64,000 nt of DNA. It comes from Camellia lanceoleosa. Taxonomy: Eukaryota; Streptophyta; Magnoliopsida; Ericales; Theaceae. The DNA lies in assembly GCA_025200525.1 (NCBI GenBank), contig CM045758.1, positions 168,294,261 through 168,358,260 of the forward strand. The letters are read 5' to 3'. The notes below the pieces were generated by a model that was given only the letters and a program-made list of their open reading frames with translations, was not told where the DNA came from and searched no databases. How positions within the stretch are numbered: the stretch's first letter is position 1; each line of letters begins with the position of its first letter. Position numbers and translations under genes: made by a program. Below, piece by piece: positions 34,571-47,105 of this stretch.

Positions 34571-35560
34571 ATGTCGGGCGAGGCGAGGTGGAAGGCGTGG
34601 AAGGCCTAGGAGGCGAGATATGCCTTCTGGGATGAGATTCCGGCAGCTCGGGAAGGGTTGGTCGAGCCAATGTGGCCGAGCGATGAGCGGCCGAGCTATG
34701 GGCGCTCTAGCCCGAGAGATAGCGAGGCGTTCAGGAGTCGGTGGGTATTCTCCGTGAGAATCGAGCTCGAGTTGTTGTTGCGAATCACGGGACCTTCTTT
34801 TTGAAGAGGAGTTCTTAGGTCTAATCCGGATGAATTTGTGGGTGATCTAAAGAGAGCTTAAAAGCGATGAATGGCTCGAGCAGAACGAAAGCGTTTGAGA
34901 TGCTAGGCATCGAAGGCGAATCTTGAAGGTGACCTTGGCATCATTCGGTGAAGGGGATCTTGGTCGATGGTGGAAGTTCACCAAGGGTCGTATTGGAGGT
35001 ACTTGGAAGGCTTTTGTTGGCGCTTTTCAGAGAAGTTCTTGTCTCCATTTGTTCAGAAAAGTTGAGAGGTCGATTCTGCCCGCTCAAGCGGATGGTTTAT
35101 CGATGGCGAGTTTGAGGCCTCATTCACTAGTTTGTCGAGTTTGCACTGAGTTAGTGGCGTCAGGAACGTCGTTGCATTGAGTTTGAGAAGAAGTTGGCGC
35201 GACCTCAAGTTGAGAATTGTGGGGTCTATGTTTGGGATTATGGGCGTGGTTGATCTTTGCGGCTCATCTTGAGATTATGATCTTGAGGAAGAGGATGAAG
35301 GCGAAAGGCTCCAAGAGGAGTCGGGAGGGACAGACGATAGTAGGAGACAGAGGGTTATAACCTCGGCGATCTCGAGGTGGAGTTTCTAGGTCGAATTTCC
35401 TGTCACGAGTCTGAGCTCGGGAGGCGATCGAGGAGAGTTTACTTGTTACAAGTATGGCCAAGGTCACAAGGCTTCGGTTGCCATGAAGGTCGAGGTCAGT
35501 GCATCTTCTTGACCAAGCCACAGGTCGAGTTTGGGCGGCGGCCCTTGTCTGATTATCGGT
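34571..35560 (+). pseudogene. Gag (chromovirus), frame-broken
   Basis: The ATG at 34571 opens a basic, Arg/Gly-rich N-terminus (RGRPRRRDMPSGMRFR can be read in a neighbouring frame), as in Tekay-type gag. Downstream a decayed zinc knuckle (TCYKYGQGHKAS) is readable near 35437-35490. The frame changes many times, so no gag protein can be made from this copy. Confidence 0.65.
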
Positions 35561-35799
35561 GGACGGCTGGGCACTGAAGAGGTTCTGCCACAGTTGAGTG
35601 CCACTCGAGGCGTCTGGTTCTAAGCGACGCAGGATTTCAACTCGATCTGTCGCGAGCCTCGAGGGCCAATCAAGAGCTTCGTCATCGGTCGATCTGTGAT
35701 CTTATGCTCCCGAGGGTGGCGGTGGACGAGGTCTGAGGGCGTGTATGCTATTGCACGAGATTTGGTACCAACTCCATCGATAGTGAGAGGTACTTTTTG

Positions 35800-37560
35800 T
35801 TTTGCAACTCGGTTGCTAGAGTGTTGATTGACACGGGTGCATCTCATTCTTTTGTATCTCTTTGCATTGCATCTGTGTTGAACCGGAGTTAGCACTTTTA
35901 GCATCTCCTATTTGCGTTGTGTCACCTATTGGGGGTGAGTTAATTTTGAGGCACGGATGTAGAGGTTGTGATATAGAATTCGACGATCATCGACTCCTTT
36001 CCATTTGTAGTTATGCCCATGAAGGGCTTTGATGTTATTTTGGGTATGGGTGGTTATCGTCATACCGGTCATTATTGATTGCTACCGCCAGATTACTTCT
36101 TTGTCTGATGGCGGGGAGTTTTTCCATTTCTTAGGAGACCGAGTTGGTAGTGTTGTGCCATTGAAGTGCGGTCATGGCGGAATGAGCTTAGTAGTCTACT
36201 TGCTAGTTTTGAGAATGGTGAGTGTGATGAGACCCAGTTGAGTTGCCAAGGGTAGTCTGTGAGTACTCGGACGTTTTTCGAGGATCTTGTTGATTTGCCA
36301 CCCAGAGAGCGAGTTCTCTATTGATTTAGTGCGACGCGCCGATTTCTATGGCACCTTATCGTTTTGCACCGTGAGTTGATTGAGTTGAAAGTTCGGCTCA
36401 AGAATTGCTAGATAAGGGCTTCGTTAAGCCTAGTGTATCGCCGTAGTAGAACCGGCCCTCTTTGCTAAAAAAGAAAGACGGTGCCTTGAGGTTGTGTATC
36501 GACTAGGAAGTTGAATCAGACTACGGTTAAGAATAAGTACCCTATGCCCGTATAGATGATTTGTTCGACCGGTTGAAGGGTTCCGTTGTTTCTCTAAGAT
36601 AGATTTGAGATCGGGTTACCACCGGTTGAGGGTCGAGAGAGGAGGACATTCAAGACGGCATTAAAATGCGGTATGGCCATTATGAGTTCTGGTGATGCCA
36701 TTTGGGCTCACCAACGGCGATCTTTATGGACTTGATGAGCGGATCTTCGAATTCTTGGATCGTTTGTGGTCGTTTTTGTGGGCGACATTCTTATCTATTC
36801 ACCCTCGGAGAAAGAGCACGAGGAACACTTGAGAGTGGTGCTTGAGTTGCTTAGAGCCCATAAATTTGTATGCCAAGTTTGGGAAGTCGAGTTTTGGCTA
36901 AAGAAGTCAAGTTCTTAGGCCATGTGGTTTCGGGGAGGGTGTCGGTTGATACATCAAGGCGGCGATTGCAAGATTGGGCCTGACCTAAGAGTGTGTTTGA
37001 GATCCATGATTTTACGGGATTGGTGGATATTACCGTCGGTTCGTGAAAGATTTCTCGAGTTAGCTTCACGTTGACTAGGTTGACTTCGCCAGAGTCAAAT
37101 TTGTATGGAGTGAGACTTGTGAAAAGTCGTTTGAGAGTTGAAAGTCAGATTGACCACCGCTCCGATCTTGATTATTCCGAGAGAGGGTTGGGTTATCGGT
37201 CTATTGTGATGCCTCACGAGAGGATTTGGGTTGTGTGTTGATGCGAGGAGGGAAAGTGGTAGCTTATGGCTCACGTCGATTAAAAATACGAGAAGAATTA
37301 CCTACACACGACCTAGAGTTAGCGGTTTGTGATCTTTGCCTTGAAAATCTGGAGGCACTACCTTTATGGTGAGAGATTCGAGGTGTTCTCGGATCATAAG
37401 AGTCTGAAGTATCTGTTTTCACGAAAGACTTGAACTTGAGGCGGAGGAGGTGGATGGAGTTCATTGAGGATTACGACTTGAGTTGCATTATCACCCGAGG
37501 AAGGCCAATGTTGTGGTGATGCTCTTAGTAGGAAATCCATTAGTGATGTAGCTTGTGTAG
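35800..37560 (+). pseudogene. Protease, RT and RNase H (chromovirus), frame-broken
   Basis: Protease: LIDTGASHSFV near 35824-35856 and FDVILGM near 36029. RT: DKGFVKPSVSP (36410), KKDG, NKYPMP, then MPFGLTN (about 36695) and the polymerase box at 36772-36795, which reads FVGDILIYS; the usual first Asp of FVDD is Gly here. RNase H: YCDASREDLGCVLMR (37199 onward) and VAYGSRRLK. The order is normal. Small insertions and deletions recur every few tens of bases. Confidence 0.8.
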
Positions 37561-37799
37561 CCATCAGAGTGGGAGATGTTGGGGCACTTGGCGAGTTTGA
37601 TTTATTCAGGCGAATCCGTTGAAATTGTGACCTTGTTTTTACATTGTTCTGTGACCTACACTTGTGACTCGAGTGTTAGAGGCAGAGAGGTGACCTTGAG
37701 GTAGAATCCCTCGAGAGAAGATCTCCGATTGGGAAAGTTGAGAAGGGTTTGGCGGTGTATCCCGACTTGAGTGTGAGATACCGAGACCGCTTGTTTGTC

Positions 37800-39067
37800 T
37801 GGAGTCTTCTGAGAGGAAGTACTCGAGAGTTTCACCATTCGCGCCTTGCGATGCATCCGGAGGTACTAAGATGTATCGAGATTTGAGTCGCCGATTTTGG
37901 TGGCGGGGCATGAAGAGAGATGTGGCGATCTTAGTGTCTAAGTGCCTTACTTGTCGACAAGTGAAGGCGAGCATCGAGGCAGCGGGTTTGTTGCAACCCT
38001 TGCCTATTGCCGAGTGGAAGTGGGAGCATGTCACTATGGACTTCGTTGTAGGTCTTCCGAGGACTCGGCGGGGTAGTGATGCTATTTGGGTGGTTGTAGA
38101 CCCGGTTGACTAAGTCGGCGCACTTCATTCCTATCTTGGCGTGAGAGATTGGTAGATCATCTTGCCGGCTTGTATATCCGGGACATAGTGAGATTGCACG
38201 GGGTCCCGATGGCGATTGTCTCGAGATAGAGATCCTCGTTTTCTTGCTAGGTTGTGGCGAGTTTGCGAGTGCTTTGGGCACTAAGTTGACTTTTATGCGG
38301 CTTATCACCCTCGGTGACAGGCGGTCCGAGCGTACTATTCAGATCCTTGAGGATATGCTTGAGGTTGTGTCCTTGATTTGATGGGGCGTGGGAAAGGCAC
38401 TTGCCATTGGTGGAGTTTGCCTATAACAACAGATTATCGATCTAGCATCGGTATGGCACCGTTTGAGGCCTTGTATGGTCGCCCTTGTAGGTCTCGGTGT
38501 GTTGGGCGAGGTGGGTGACACACCTTTGTTGGGCCGAGTTGGTTAGAGACGGAAAAAGTTGAGCTTATCCGTAGGAGGCTTATTCTGACCAGTCGTCAGA
38601 AATCTTATGCTGACCGTAGGAGGAGACCGTTGGTGTTTGAAATAGGTGATCATGTCTTTCTGAAGATATCACCTAGGCGGGGATTGATGAGGTTTGGGAA
38701 GAGAGGAAAGTTATCCCCTCGGTTTATTGGTCCTTTCGAGATCCTTGAGAGGATTGGCGAGGTTGCTTACCGTTTAGCGTTGCCGCCACAGTTGTCCGGA
38801 GTTCAGTACGTGTTTCATGTGAGTATGCTTCGGAAGTATGAGCCGGATCCATCACATGTGTTGGATTGGACCGATTTAGAGGTAGATGAGGATGCCTCGT
38901 ATGAGGAGAGACCGGTTCGGGTCTTGGATAGGCGGGATCAAGTCCTGCGTGGCAAGGCCATCCCTTTGGTGAAGGTTTTGTGGAAGCATCATGGAGTGGA
39001 GGAAGCCACTTGGGAACGTGAGTTGGAAGTCCGCGAGAAATATCCGGACTTGTTTGTTGATTTGTAG
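37800..39067 (+). pseudogene. Integrase with chromodomain (chromovirus)
   Basis: An HHCC zinc domain is read across frames from HHSRLAMHP into KCLTCRQVKAS. Next comes the first core block MDFVVGLPRTRRGSDAIWVVV (37871-38113 open). The core from 38110 to 38600 is scrambled by indels, although SSIGMAPFEALYGR is recognisable. The C-terminal 38630-39067 is open for 145 codons: FEIGDHVFLKISPRRG, then GPFEILERIGEVAYRLALP, and finally the chromodomain (ERPVRVLDRRDQVLRGK...VKVLWKHHGVEEATWERE), stop at 39065-39067. Chromodomains direct insertion to marked heterochromatin, in keeping with nesting in other repeats. Confidence 0.85.
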
Positions 39068-39475
39068 TCATGTAATGAGAACTTGTAATTTTGTTGAACT
39101 TTGAGAACATTGTATGTGTCTTGAGTTGTAAAACATGGTATATGTTTTGATTTAAGGAAGTAGTGTAAAACTTGCCTTAATGTGAGAATTGATTATAATG
39201 TTGCATGTGTTGGCTATATTATAGAATTGGAGATGTATCATGAACTTTTGTTATGATATGATTTGTGAAACCATGTATATTAAGAATGGTTGGAAAGTGG
39301 AACAAGAAATGCATGTTATAGATGCACTTTAAAAATATATTGTGAAATGCCTCCTAATAAGAGATGGATGACCGGTAATGGGTCGAATTGTTAAATATTG
39401 TGTTATGACATTGTTTAAAATGGAGAAAAAGACTTGCTTTTCAAAACTTGTCTTTAATTTCGGGGACGAAATTCT

Positions 39476-39490
39476 TTAAGGGGGGGAGGT
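39476..39490 (+). promoter_or_regulatory. Polypurine tract
   Basis: TTAAGGGGGGGAGGT lies immediately before the 3' LTR and is the plus-strand DNA primer site. Confidence 0.85.
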
Positions 39491-41506
39491 TATAGCGATC
39501 CGGGTTTACCCCTTGTTGTACAGTGATCCGGACATGTGTCCGTGGATGTTGGTAGTGGATTGTTGTCCTGTTTACGTCCTTTCATATATTGTATTTGAGT
39601 TATAGGATGTGTTGGGCAGGTTTGTTTCAGGTTGGTTGTGTTTGGGAGCCAAGGGTTCTTTGCCGAAATTTTTGTCCTTCGCTCGGCGAGTTGGTCGCCG
39701 GCGAGAGTTGAGTTTAATGTCTGGTGGGTCGAGCAGGCGGCTTCGCTTCAGCGAAGCGATCTGGCTCGACACTGAACACCATGATTTCGCTCGAGCGAAG
39801 CCGTTCTTCGCTCAGCGATCTGGTTCTTTCGGCGGTTAAATCGCTTCGTCGTCGCGTCTGAATTCTGAAGGTCGAGCTCTGGCTCGAAGCGAAGCTTTCT
39901 TCGGCGAGCTTCTAGGATGTTGGCTCGAGCGAGACCTTCTTGGCTCGAGCTACGGTTTTCTGTGTCTGGTCGCTCAAGCGACCAAGTCTTCGCTCGAGCG
40001 AGCCTATTTATATCAGTTCGCAGCAGCGATCTAAACTTCACTTTTTCAAAAGTTTTATATCTTCAAACCCTAAATTTGAGAGCCTCTCTCTCTAGACTTG
40101 CCTTCTCTCTAAGAAATCATCTCCCTAGAGTGTGAATCTACCCTAAGTGTTTTGTTAAAAAGATAGAGGATGACTTGGGTTTCGATCTAATCTGAAAATA
40201 TTTGGCTTTGGAGCAAGTTGGGTGTTGGGTCTTCATCTCCTTTTGAGCTCAAACTTTGAAGTAGGGATATCCTACTCCTCTTTATGGATTCTGTCTTTGA
40301 ATTTTGACATTTTGATGTGTTGGGGTTAGTTGTGTAATTTTGGGAAAGTTTGGGGGCTTTTGTGCAATTTTATAAAAGTTTGGGGATTTGTTTTAAATAA
40401 ACCTATATGCATGGTTGGTACATAGAAGTGAGATTAATGTGGAATCATTGATGAAAATGGAACCTTAGGGGTTGAATGTTAATTATGGAAAATGCTATAA
40501 TTACATTGTTTAATTAATTGGGATAATTAATTGTGGAATTGGGATGTTGATTATATATCCATTGCGCATTTATTTTCTGTTTAGAAATATCTGCTTTGGG
40601 CTATCGGTGGAGGATAGTCTTGATTGTTGTAGACAATGCATGATGATTAGGTAAATTGAAACCAATCATTGAAATGTGTCATTGAGTATGACAGTTGAAG
40701 AATATATTAACATTATGTATTGATTTGTGATGTGTATAATTGTTGTTTATATGCATTGTGTTGTGTTGGAGAAGATAGGGGATGTACTCCGCGGTTTAGG
40801 GGAAGATAGAGGATGTACCTCTAAACCGGATGTTGTCTGGGAGAAGATAGGGGATGGACTCCGTAGATAGAGCTCGTATGCTTGTCTTGGGAATGTGATA
40901 TAGCTAGTATGCATATCTGTGGAAGTAATGAAGTTGTAAGTGGTTAATATGAGTTATTGTCTCATATGAGTTGTGTGGCCAGGTTCTGAGCCATGAGTTA
41001 TAAATTGAGAATTTAATGAAAATGGAGAGTCAATTGAATATAGACATGAAAGTCTTGGAATTGAAATGTGTTATGAAGGAATGTAAAAGTGTTGACCATC
41101 TATCAACTGTTAATCTTTTAGTCATTATTCATAACTGGTTTAGTATATTTCTACTGGGCTGTGGCTCACCCTATATGGGAACATCATTTTCAGGTACAGG
41201 CAGCATGCCACCTCCAAGGACTTAGCTTGGGAGGCTAGTGGCGGATGGACTTTTTGACTTCTATTTACTTTTGATGTGTTACATGTAACCTCAAGCCAAG
41301 GGCTTTACGTGTATTGAGCTAGAGCTCTCTTGATTGTAACCAAGTGTTAACTTGGAAAGTTGTAAGCCTTTAAGGCATCTGCTTTTATTGTTTACATGTA
41401 ATACTTTTGTACAGAACAGTTCAGTTAAATAGAAGAAGGTGGACTTTTATTATGTTGATGCATGTTCGATTGATGGGTTTATTGTCATTATTTTGAGGGC
41501 GTTTCA
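39491..41506 (+). repeat. 3' LTR of the chromovirus
   Basis: 2016 bp, nearly identical to the 5' LTR except in the palindromic block (39675-40020), where the two copies differ by many substitutions and short indels. It ends GGGCGTTTCA, then the TSD CGGAT. Confidence 0.9.
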
Positions 41507-42211
41507 CGGATGATGTTTGGGAGAAGATAGGGGATGGACTCCGTGGATATAGCTCATATGCTTATCTAGAAGTGTGTTGGCAAAGCTCATATGCTTGTCT
41601 TGGAAATGTGATATAGCTAATATGCTTATCTGTGGAAGTAATGAAATTGAAAGTGGTTAATATGAGTTATTGTCTCATATGAGTTGTTTGGCCAGGTTCT
41701 GAGCCATGAATGATAAATTGAGAATTTAATGAAAATGGAGAGTGAATTGAACATAGACTTGAAAGTCTTGGAACTGTAATGTGTTATGAAAGAGTGTGAA
41801 AGTGTTGACCAACTATCAACTGTTAATCTTTTAGTCATTATTCATAACTGGTTTAGTATATTTCTCTTTGGTACGTGGCTCACCCTATATAGAACATCAT
41901 TTTTGTGTGCAGATGCCACCTCCAAGGACATAGCTTGGGAGGCTAGTGGCGGGGCACACTTTTGTTGTCTTTCTTTGATGTATTACATGTAAATTCAAGC
42001 CAAGGGCTTAATGTGTAAATGAGTTAGCGCTCTATCTTTTTGTAACCAAGTGTTAACTTGGAAAGTTGTAAGCCCTTAGGGCATTTGCTTTTGTCGTTAA
42101 CAAGTAATACTTATGTTATGAAACTGTGTTAAATAGAAGAATCTGGATCTTTTGTATATAAATGCATGTCTATATTGTTGGGTTTTATGTTGTTATTTTG
42201 AGGGCGTTACA

Positions 42212-43727
42212 TAACACTTCCCTTAATCTCCTTTTCCACTCTTCAAGCCTTCTCACTCCTTCTCCTTATATAAAATATAAAATTAAAAAATAATAAAATA
42301 TTCATCCATATCCATCACCAATAATAATATTTATCTCAAAGTAATAAAATATTCATCCATATCCATTACCCGCTATAATATCTATCTCATTCTCAATCTC
42401 AATTTAAAAAAAAAAAAAAAAGAAAAAAAAAGAAAGAAAGAAAGAAACCAAGAACTTCTACAACTTCCACACGCACATTTCTCTATTCAGTTTATTACTT
42501 TATATGTACTTTTCCAGTATTTATTACTTTTGTGTGTGTATATATATATTTCATTATTTTTCAGTTCATCTATATATATATATATATTTCATTATTATTA
42601 CATTTTGCATGATTTGAGCTTTCTTACTTTAAAATTTTTAATTTGCTTTTGTTTTTCAATTTAATTAGATTCGAAATTCATCAAATCTTGAATTTAATTT
42701 ATTTTATTTTATCTCATGTCTATCACACTATCACACTTATTAATGGCTTCGTGCAAACTTTCGAATTCAAGAAGATTAGCTCTGCATAAAGTTAATCTCA
42801 CATTTGCTCCTTCAAGCTCTCTCAAATGAGAGTTCTTCGGTTCATCTACAACCAATAGACACCCACTTAACAATACAATCACACACAACAGCTTCAAAAC
42901 CTTAAACACAATTTCTCAATTTTAAAATTTAAATTTTTTAAAAATAAAAATATATTTGGCTTAAAGTGATTGATACATCAAACAATATTTAATTTTAAAA
43001 TTTTAAAATCTTTAAATTTTATCTAAACATGTCTAATTTAAAATTTTGAATTTTTTTTTTTTCAATATTAGAAAGAAAAAAAAGTGGCTCAAATCTATTA
43101 GTGTATTATCTAAATTTTGAATTATTACACATGGCATAATATTACTGGATTTAACATTTAAATTTTAAAATTAACCAAAATATCTAACTACATGATTTGA
43201 GGAATTTCAATACTTTATTCTGAATTTTCCAATTTTTTTATTTTTATTTTTACAACATTTAAGTTGCTAAGTGTTAACTTTTTATTGGCTATCCATGATT
43301 TTATCCTAAATTATTGGTTAATGATTGACCACTATTAAATTCTTTTTGTAAGTTATAATGATAACAATTGACTACCATCAATTTCAAAATTTTCTATCAA
43401 TGTATTTAAAAAAAATAAAATAAAAAATATCATCAAGCATGCAATTTAAAAATTAAATATATTTTATTCTATTACAACTTTATTAAAAGTGTAAATTTAT
43501 TTTTCTACTATTCAAGAAAATATATATGCCTTTATTTTGATATAACAAAAATTAAATTATCTTTTATTCATACATAATCTCTCATAAATATCTTATCTTT
43601 TTTAAAATTTTGATTATCAGCAACCGAATTCCCACATTTCTCTCTCTCTCTTTTTTAGGATTTTTATTTTATTTTTATCTTTTTTCAAATTAGATTTGAT
43701 ATCTATCTTTTTACCTATATATCTATA
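42212..43727 (+). mobile_element. Helitron-like repeat X, copy 2 (right part)
   Basis: The left arm, 30670-30771, starts TCTATACTATCTATATAACC. The solo LTR of the preceding entries separates it from this part. The content matches copy 1 block for block, and it ends where the Helitron at 43728 starts. It carries the best-preserved antisense reductase fragment of the plus copies. Confidence 0.7.
42716..42845 (-). pseudogene. Captured cinnamoyl-CoA reductase exon fragment, copy 2
   Basis: Minus strand, uninterrupted: after the acceptor TTGGTTGTAG it reads DEPKNSHLRELEGANVRL, TLCRANLLEFESLHEAINK and CDSVID. In the enzyme this segment (after the Rossmann GxxGxxA strand) is followed by the VFHTASP block, which is absent here. 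The source is a host lignin-pathway gene. This is a gene fragment carried by a transposon. Confidence 0.8.
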
Positions 43728-44800
43728 TCTATACTATATATAAAGAAATATAGTATCTACTCTAAAATTTTTAAAGTCTCAATACTAATTCTCAAACAGT
43801 TGATATTCTTTTTCCTACATGTCACTCTCTCAAAATTATGTTTTAAATTTTTCTTCATCCTTATTTTTCTCCAATAAAACACATTTTTTTTCCTCTTAAT
43901 ATTGTTTTTATTTTAAATTTTTAACTTTTAAAATCTTTTATTATCCAAGACTCCTTATCTCTTTTTATTTTATTTTTTATTTTGCTTAATCTTCTCATGT
44001 ATCTTCATTTATCTTCATTTCTTATTTCTTCCTTTTAAATTTTTTTTTAATCCCCAATCCTATCATTATCTCCAACTTTATTTTTATTATATTGTTCATA
44101 TGATCCCTTTTTAAATTTATTTTAATCTTAAATCTAATAATTATCTTCAAATTTATTCCTATCTGATAATGATCTTCAATTTCATTTCTATCTTATTTTT
44201 CAAATGCTTCATATTTTAGCCATATATTCTAACACACCATAGAGTTTTTTTAGTGTTTGCATATTGGGTATAAAGTTTTGTTTAAGCTCTGCGTTTAAGA
44301 TTCGAGTTTCATTCAACCACCAACAACGTCACAATTAGTTAACCAATTGTAGGATTCAAGGGTTTGATGAATTTTATTCTTTTTGTATACCTATGTGTAT
44401 ATGTACTAGGTGCATTTTTTGTTGTTTTCTTTAAAGCGGGCTTTGAACATTTTTACATTATTTGTAGTAGTGTTCATTTTTACATTATTTGTAATTGTAC
44501 CCATTTTTACATTATTTGTTTTTAAAGCTATAATAATATCCGATAGAAATATAGTTCAAGTTGCTAAATGACCTACTTGGACTAAGATAATTTTATAATC
44601 AATTTTTTAAATGACAAATTTATGAAAAAAATGAATGTATGAACTTAGGTATGAGATAATTATTATATTCAAAATATTTCTTAGTTACAATTCCCTGTTA
44701 TATTTTAAATTTATAAGAATTTTTTATTTTATTATACAAAAATGACTACAATAAATTATTTAAATTATACATTCCCGTGCATAGTACGGGTTGTTGCTAG
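43728..44800 (+). mobile_element. Helitron H1, 1073 bp
   Basis: It starts TCTATACTATATATAAAG and ends with the hairpin CCCGTGCATAGTACGGG, then TTGTTG and CTAG, followed by T. This is the TC...hairpin-CTRR structure with A|T insertion of a non-autonomous Helitron. No Rep/helicase is encoded. It retains the sequence GATAATTTTATAATCAAT at about 44590, which is the empty site of the foldback element found in H3. Confidence 0.85.
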
Positions 44801-45503
44801 TACTATATATAAGGAAATATAGTATCTTCTCTAAAATTTTCAAAGTCTCAATACTTAATTCTCAAACAGTTGATATTCTTTTTCCTACATGTCACTCTCT
44901 CAAAATTATGTTTTAAATTTTTCTTCATCCTTATTTTTCTCCAATAAAACACATTTTTTTTCCTCTTAATATTGTTTTTATTTTAAAATTTTAACTTTTA
45001 AAATCTTTTATTATCTAAGACTCCTTATCTCTTTTTATTTTATTTTTTATTTTGCTTAATCTTCTCCTGTATCTTCATTTATCTTTATTTCTTATTCCTT
45101 CCTTTTTAAATTTTTTTTTAATCCCCAATCCTATCATTATCTCCAACTTTATTTTTATTATATTGTTTATATGATCCCTTTTTTAAATTTATTTTAATGT
45201 TAAATCTAATAATTATCTTCAAATTTATTCCTATCTGATAATGATCTTCAATTTCATTTCTATCTTATTTTTCAAATGCTTCATATTTTAGCTATATATT
45301 CTAACACACCATAGAGTTTTTTTAGTGTTTGCATATTGGGTATAAAGTTTTGTTCAAGCTCTGCGTTTAAGATTCAAGTTGCATTCAACCATCAACAACG
45401 TCACAATTAGTTAAGCAATTGTAGGATTCAAGGGTTTGATGAATTTTATTCTTTTTGTATACCTATGTGTATATGTACTAGGTGCATTTTTTGTTGTTTT
45501 CTG
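44801..45503 (+). mobile_element. Helitron H2, truncated copy of H1
   Basis: It begins TACTATATATAAGGAAATATAG directly after the CTAG of H1 and is nearly identical to the first 700 bp of H1, then departs at GTTGTTTTCT. The 3' hairpin end is missing. Confidence 0.8.
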
Positions 45504-45528
45504 GGTCAAAACAAACGTTTAGTAAAAA

Positions 45529-47105
45529 CTAGTGGTGGCCCTACTATGAACGGAAATGTATAATTTAAATAATTTATTATACTTATTTTTTTATTATAAA
45601 ATAATTTTTTTATATATATTTAAAATATAATAGAGAGTTATAACTAATAAATATTTTGAATATGATAATTACCTAATACCTAAGTTCATACATTTATTTT
45701 TTTCATAAATTTGTTACTTGAAACATTGATTATAAAATGGGCAAATTACACAAATAGTCCCCATAGTTTGGGGCTTGTGTCACTTTGGTCCCTGACTTTT
45801 CAATTGTGACACATTTGCCCATGAATTTTGAATCTTGTTCCAAATAAGGACAATTGAATATATAATTAGATTTTTCAAGGGTAAAATTGTCAATTTGATA
45901 AAATATAAACTAATTTGACAAAAATAAATGTTAAACAAATATTTTTGAATTTTAAAAAATTGTTTCTACCTACTAAAAATAAAATTATGTAAAATTGATA
46001 AATCTTTAGACATTTATTTTTTTTAACCAAATTAATTTTTATTATGTGTTTTGATGATGATCATGTAAAATTAATTTTAAAAAACTAATAATGTAATTTT
46101 TATTAATTTTACATAATTTTATCATTGGTGGATAAAAATAATTTTAAAAAAATTAAAAATATTTTTTTGACATTTATTTTTGTCAAATTAGTTTATATTT
46201 TATCAAATTGACGATTTTATCCTTGAAAAATTTAATAATATTTTCAATTGTCCTTATTTGGAACAAGATTCAAAATTCAAGGTCAAATGTGTCACAATTG
46301 AAAAGTTAGGGACCAAAGTGACACAAGTCCCAAACTATAAGGACTATTAGTGTAATTAACCCTTATAAAATTATCTTAGTGCAAGTAGGTCATTTAGCAG
46401 CATGAACTATATTTTTATTGGACATTATATTATAGCTTTAAAAACAAATAATGTAAAAAATGGGTACTATTACAAATAATGTAAAATTTTTAAAATGAAT
46501 ACTGTCTAACCAATTATGACATTGTTGATGATGCAATGCAACTCGAATCTTAAATGCAGAGTTTGAACAAAACTTTATACCCAATATACAAACACTAAAA
46601 AAACTCGATAGTATGTTAGAATATATATCTGAAGTGTGAAGCATTTGAAAAATAAGATAGAAATGAAATTGGAGATCATTATCAGGTAGAAATAAATTTG
46701 AAGATAATTATTAGATTAAAGATTAAAATAAATTAAAAAAGGGATCATATGAAAAATAAAATAAAAATAAAGTCGGAGATAATGATAAGATTGGGGATAA
46801 AAAAAATTAAAAAGGAAGAAATAAGAAATAAAGATAAACAAAGATACTAGAGAAGATTAAGCAAAATAAAAAATTAATAAAAAGAGATAAGGAGTCTTAG
46901 ATAAAGTAACAAATTTAAAATAAAAACAATATTAAGAGAAAGATATTTTTTTATTGGAGAAAAATAAGCATGACGAAAAATTAAAAACATAATTTTGAGA
47001 GAACGACATGGAGGAAATAGAATCTTAACTCTGATTAAGAATTGAGAATTGAGACTTTGAAAATTTTAGTGAGCACACTATATTTGTTTATATATATAGT
47101 ATAGA
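45529..47105 (-). mobile_element. Helitron H3, inverted relative of H1
   Basis: Minus strand: TC start at 47105 (TCTATACTATATATATA) and CTAG end at 45529-45532, preceded by a decayed hairpin. It is collinear with H1 except for the foldback insertion 45739-46362. With H1 it makes a large inverted repeat around the truncated H2. Confidence 0.8.
45739..46362. mobile_element. Foldback MULE-type MITE, 624 bp, 9-bp TSD
   Basis: Ends GGGCAAATTACAC...GTGTAATTAACCC, flanked by TTATAAAAT at 45730-45738 and 46363-46371. The arms stay complementary for roughly 250-300 bp each (for example TCACTTTGGTCCCTGACTTTTCAATTG against its complement near 46290), so nearly the whole element folds. A 9-bp TSD is the Mutator mark. 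H1 carries the uninterrupted site, which confirms the insertion. There is no coding capacity. Confidence 0.9.

Larger units (their letters stand above)
32143..41506 (+). mobile_element. Full-length chromovirus (Ty3/gypsy), 9.36 kb, TSD CGGAT
   Basis: Two LTRs of 2020 and 2016 bp, PBS, gag, protease, RT, RNase H, integrase with C-terminal chromodomain, and polypurine tract are all present in order. The flanks are CGGAT (32138-32142 and 41507-41511), and the host sequence is an LTR of the same family. The LTRs read TATAGCGATCC...GGGCGTTTCA, a TA...CA variant of the usual ends. Outside the palindromic block the two LTRs are nearly identical, which points to a recent insertion, yet the coding part is heavily frame-broken. 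The chromodomain and the Met-tRNA PBS suggest the Tekay/Del group. Confidence 0.9.
30772..42211 (+). mobile_element. Solo chromovirus LTR (copy a), split by a full-length relative
   Basis: The left part is 30772-32142 and the right part resumes at the CGGAT at 41507 and ends 42211 in GGGCGTTACA. The flanks are TAACA at 30767-30771 and 42212-42216. Joined, the LTR is about 2.07 kb and collinear with the LTRs of the nested element. There is no internal region of its own, so it was a solo LTR before the second insertion. It lies in Helitron-like copy X2. Confidence 0.9.
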
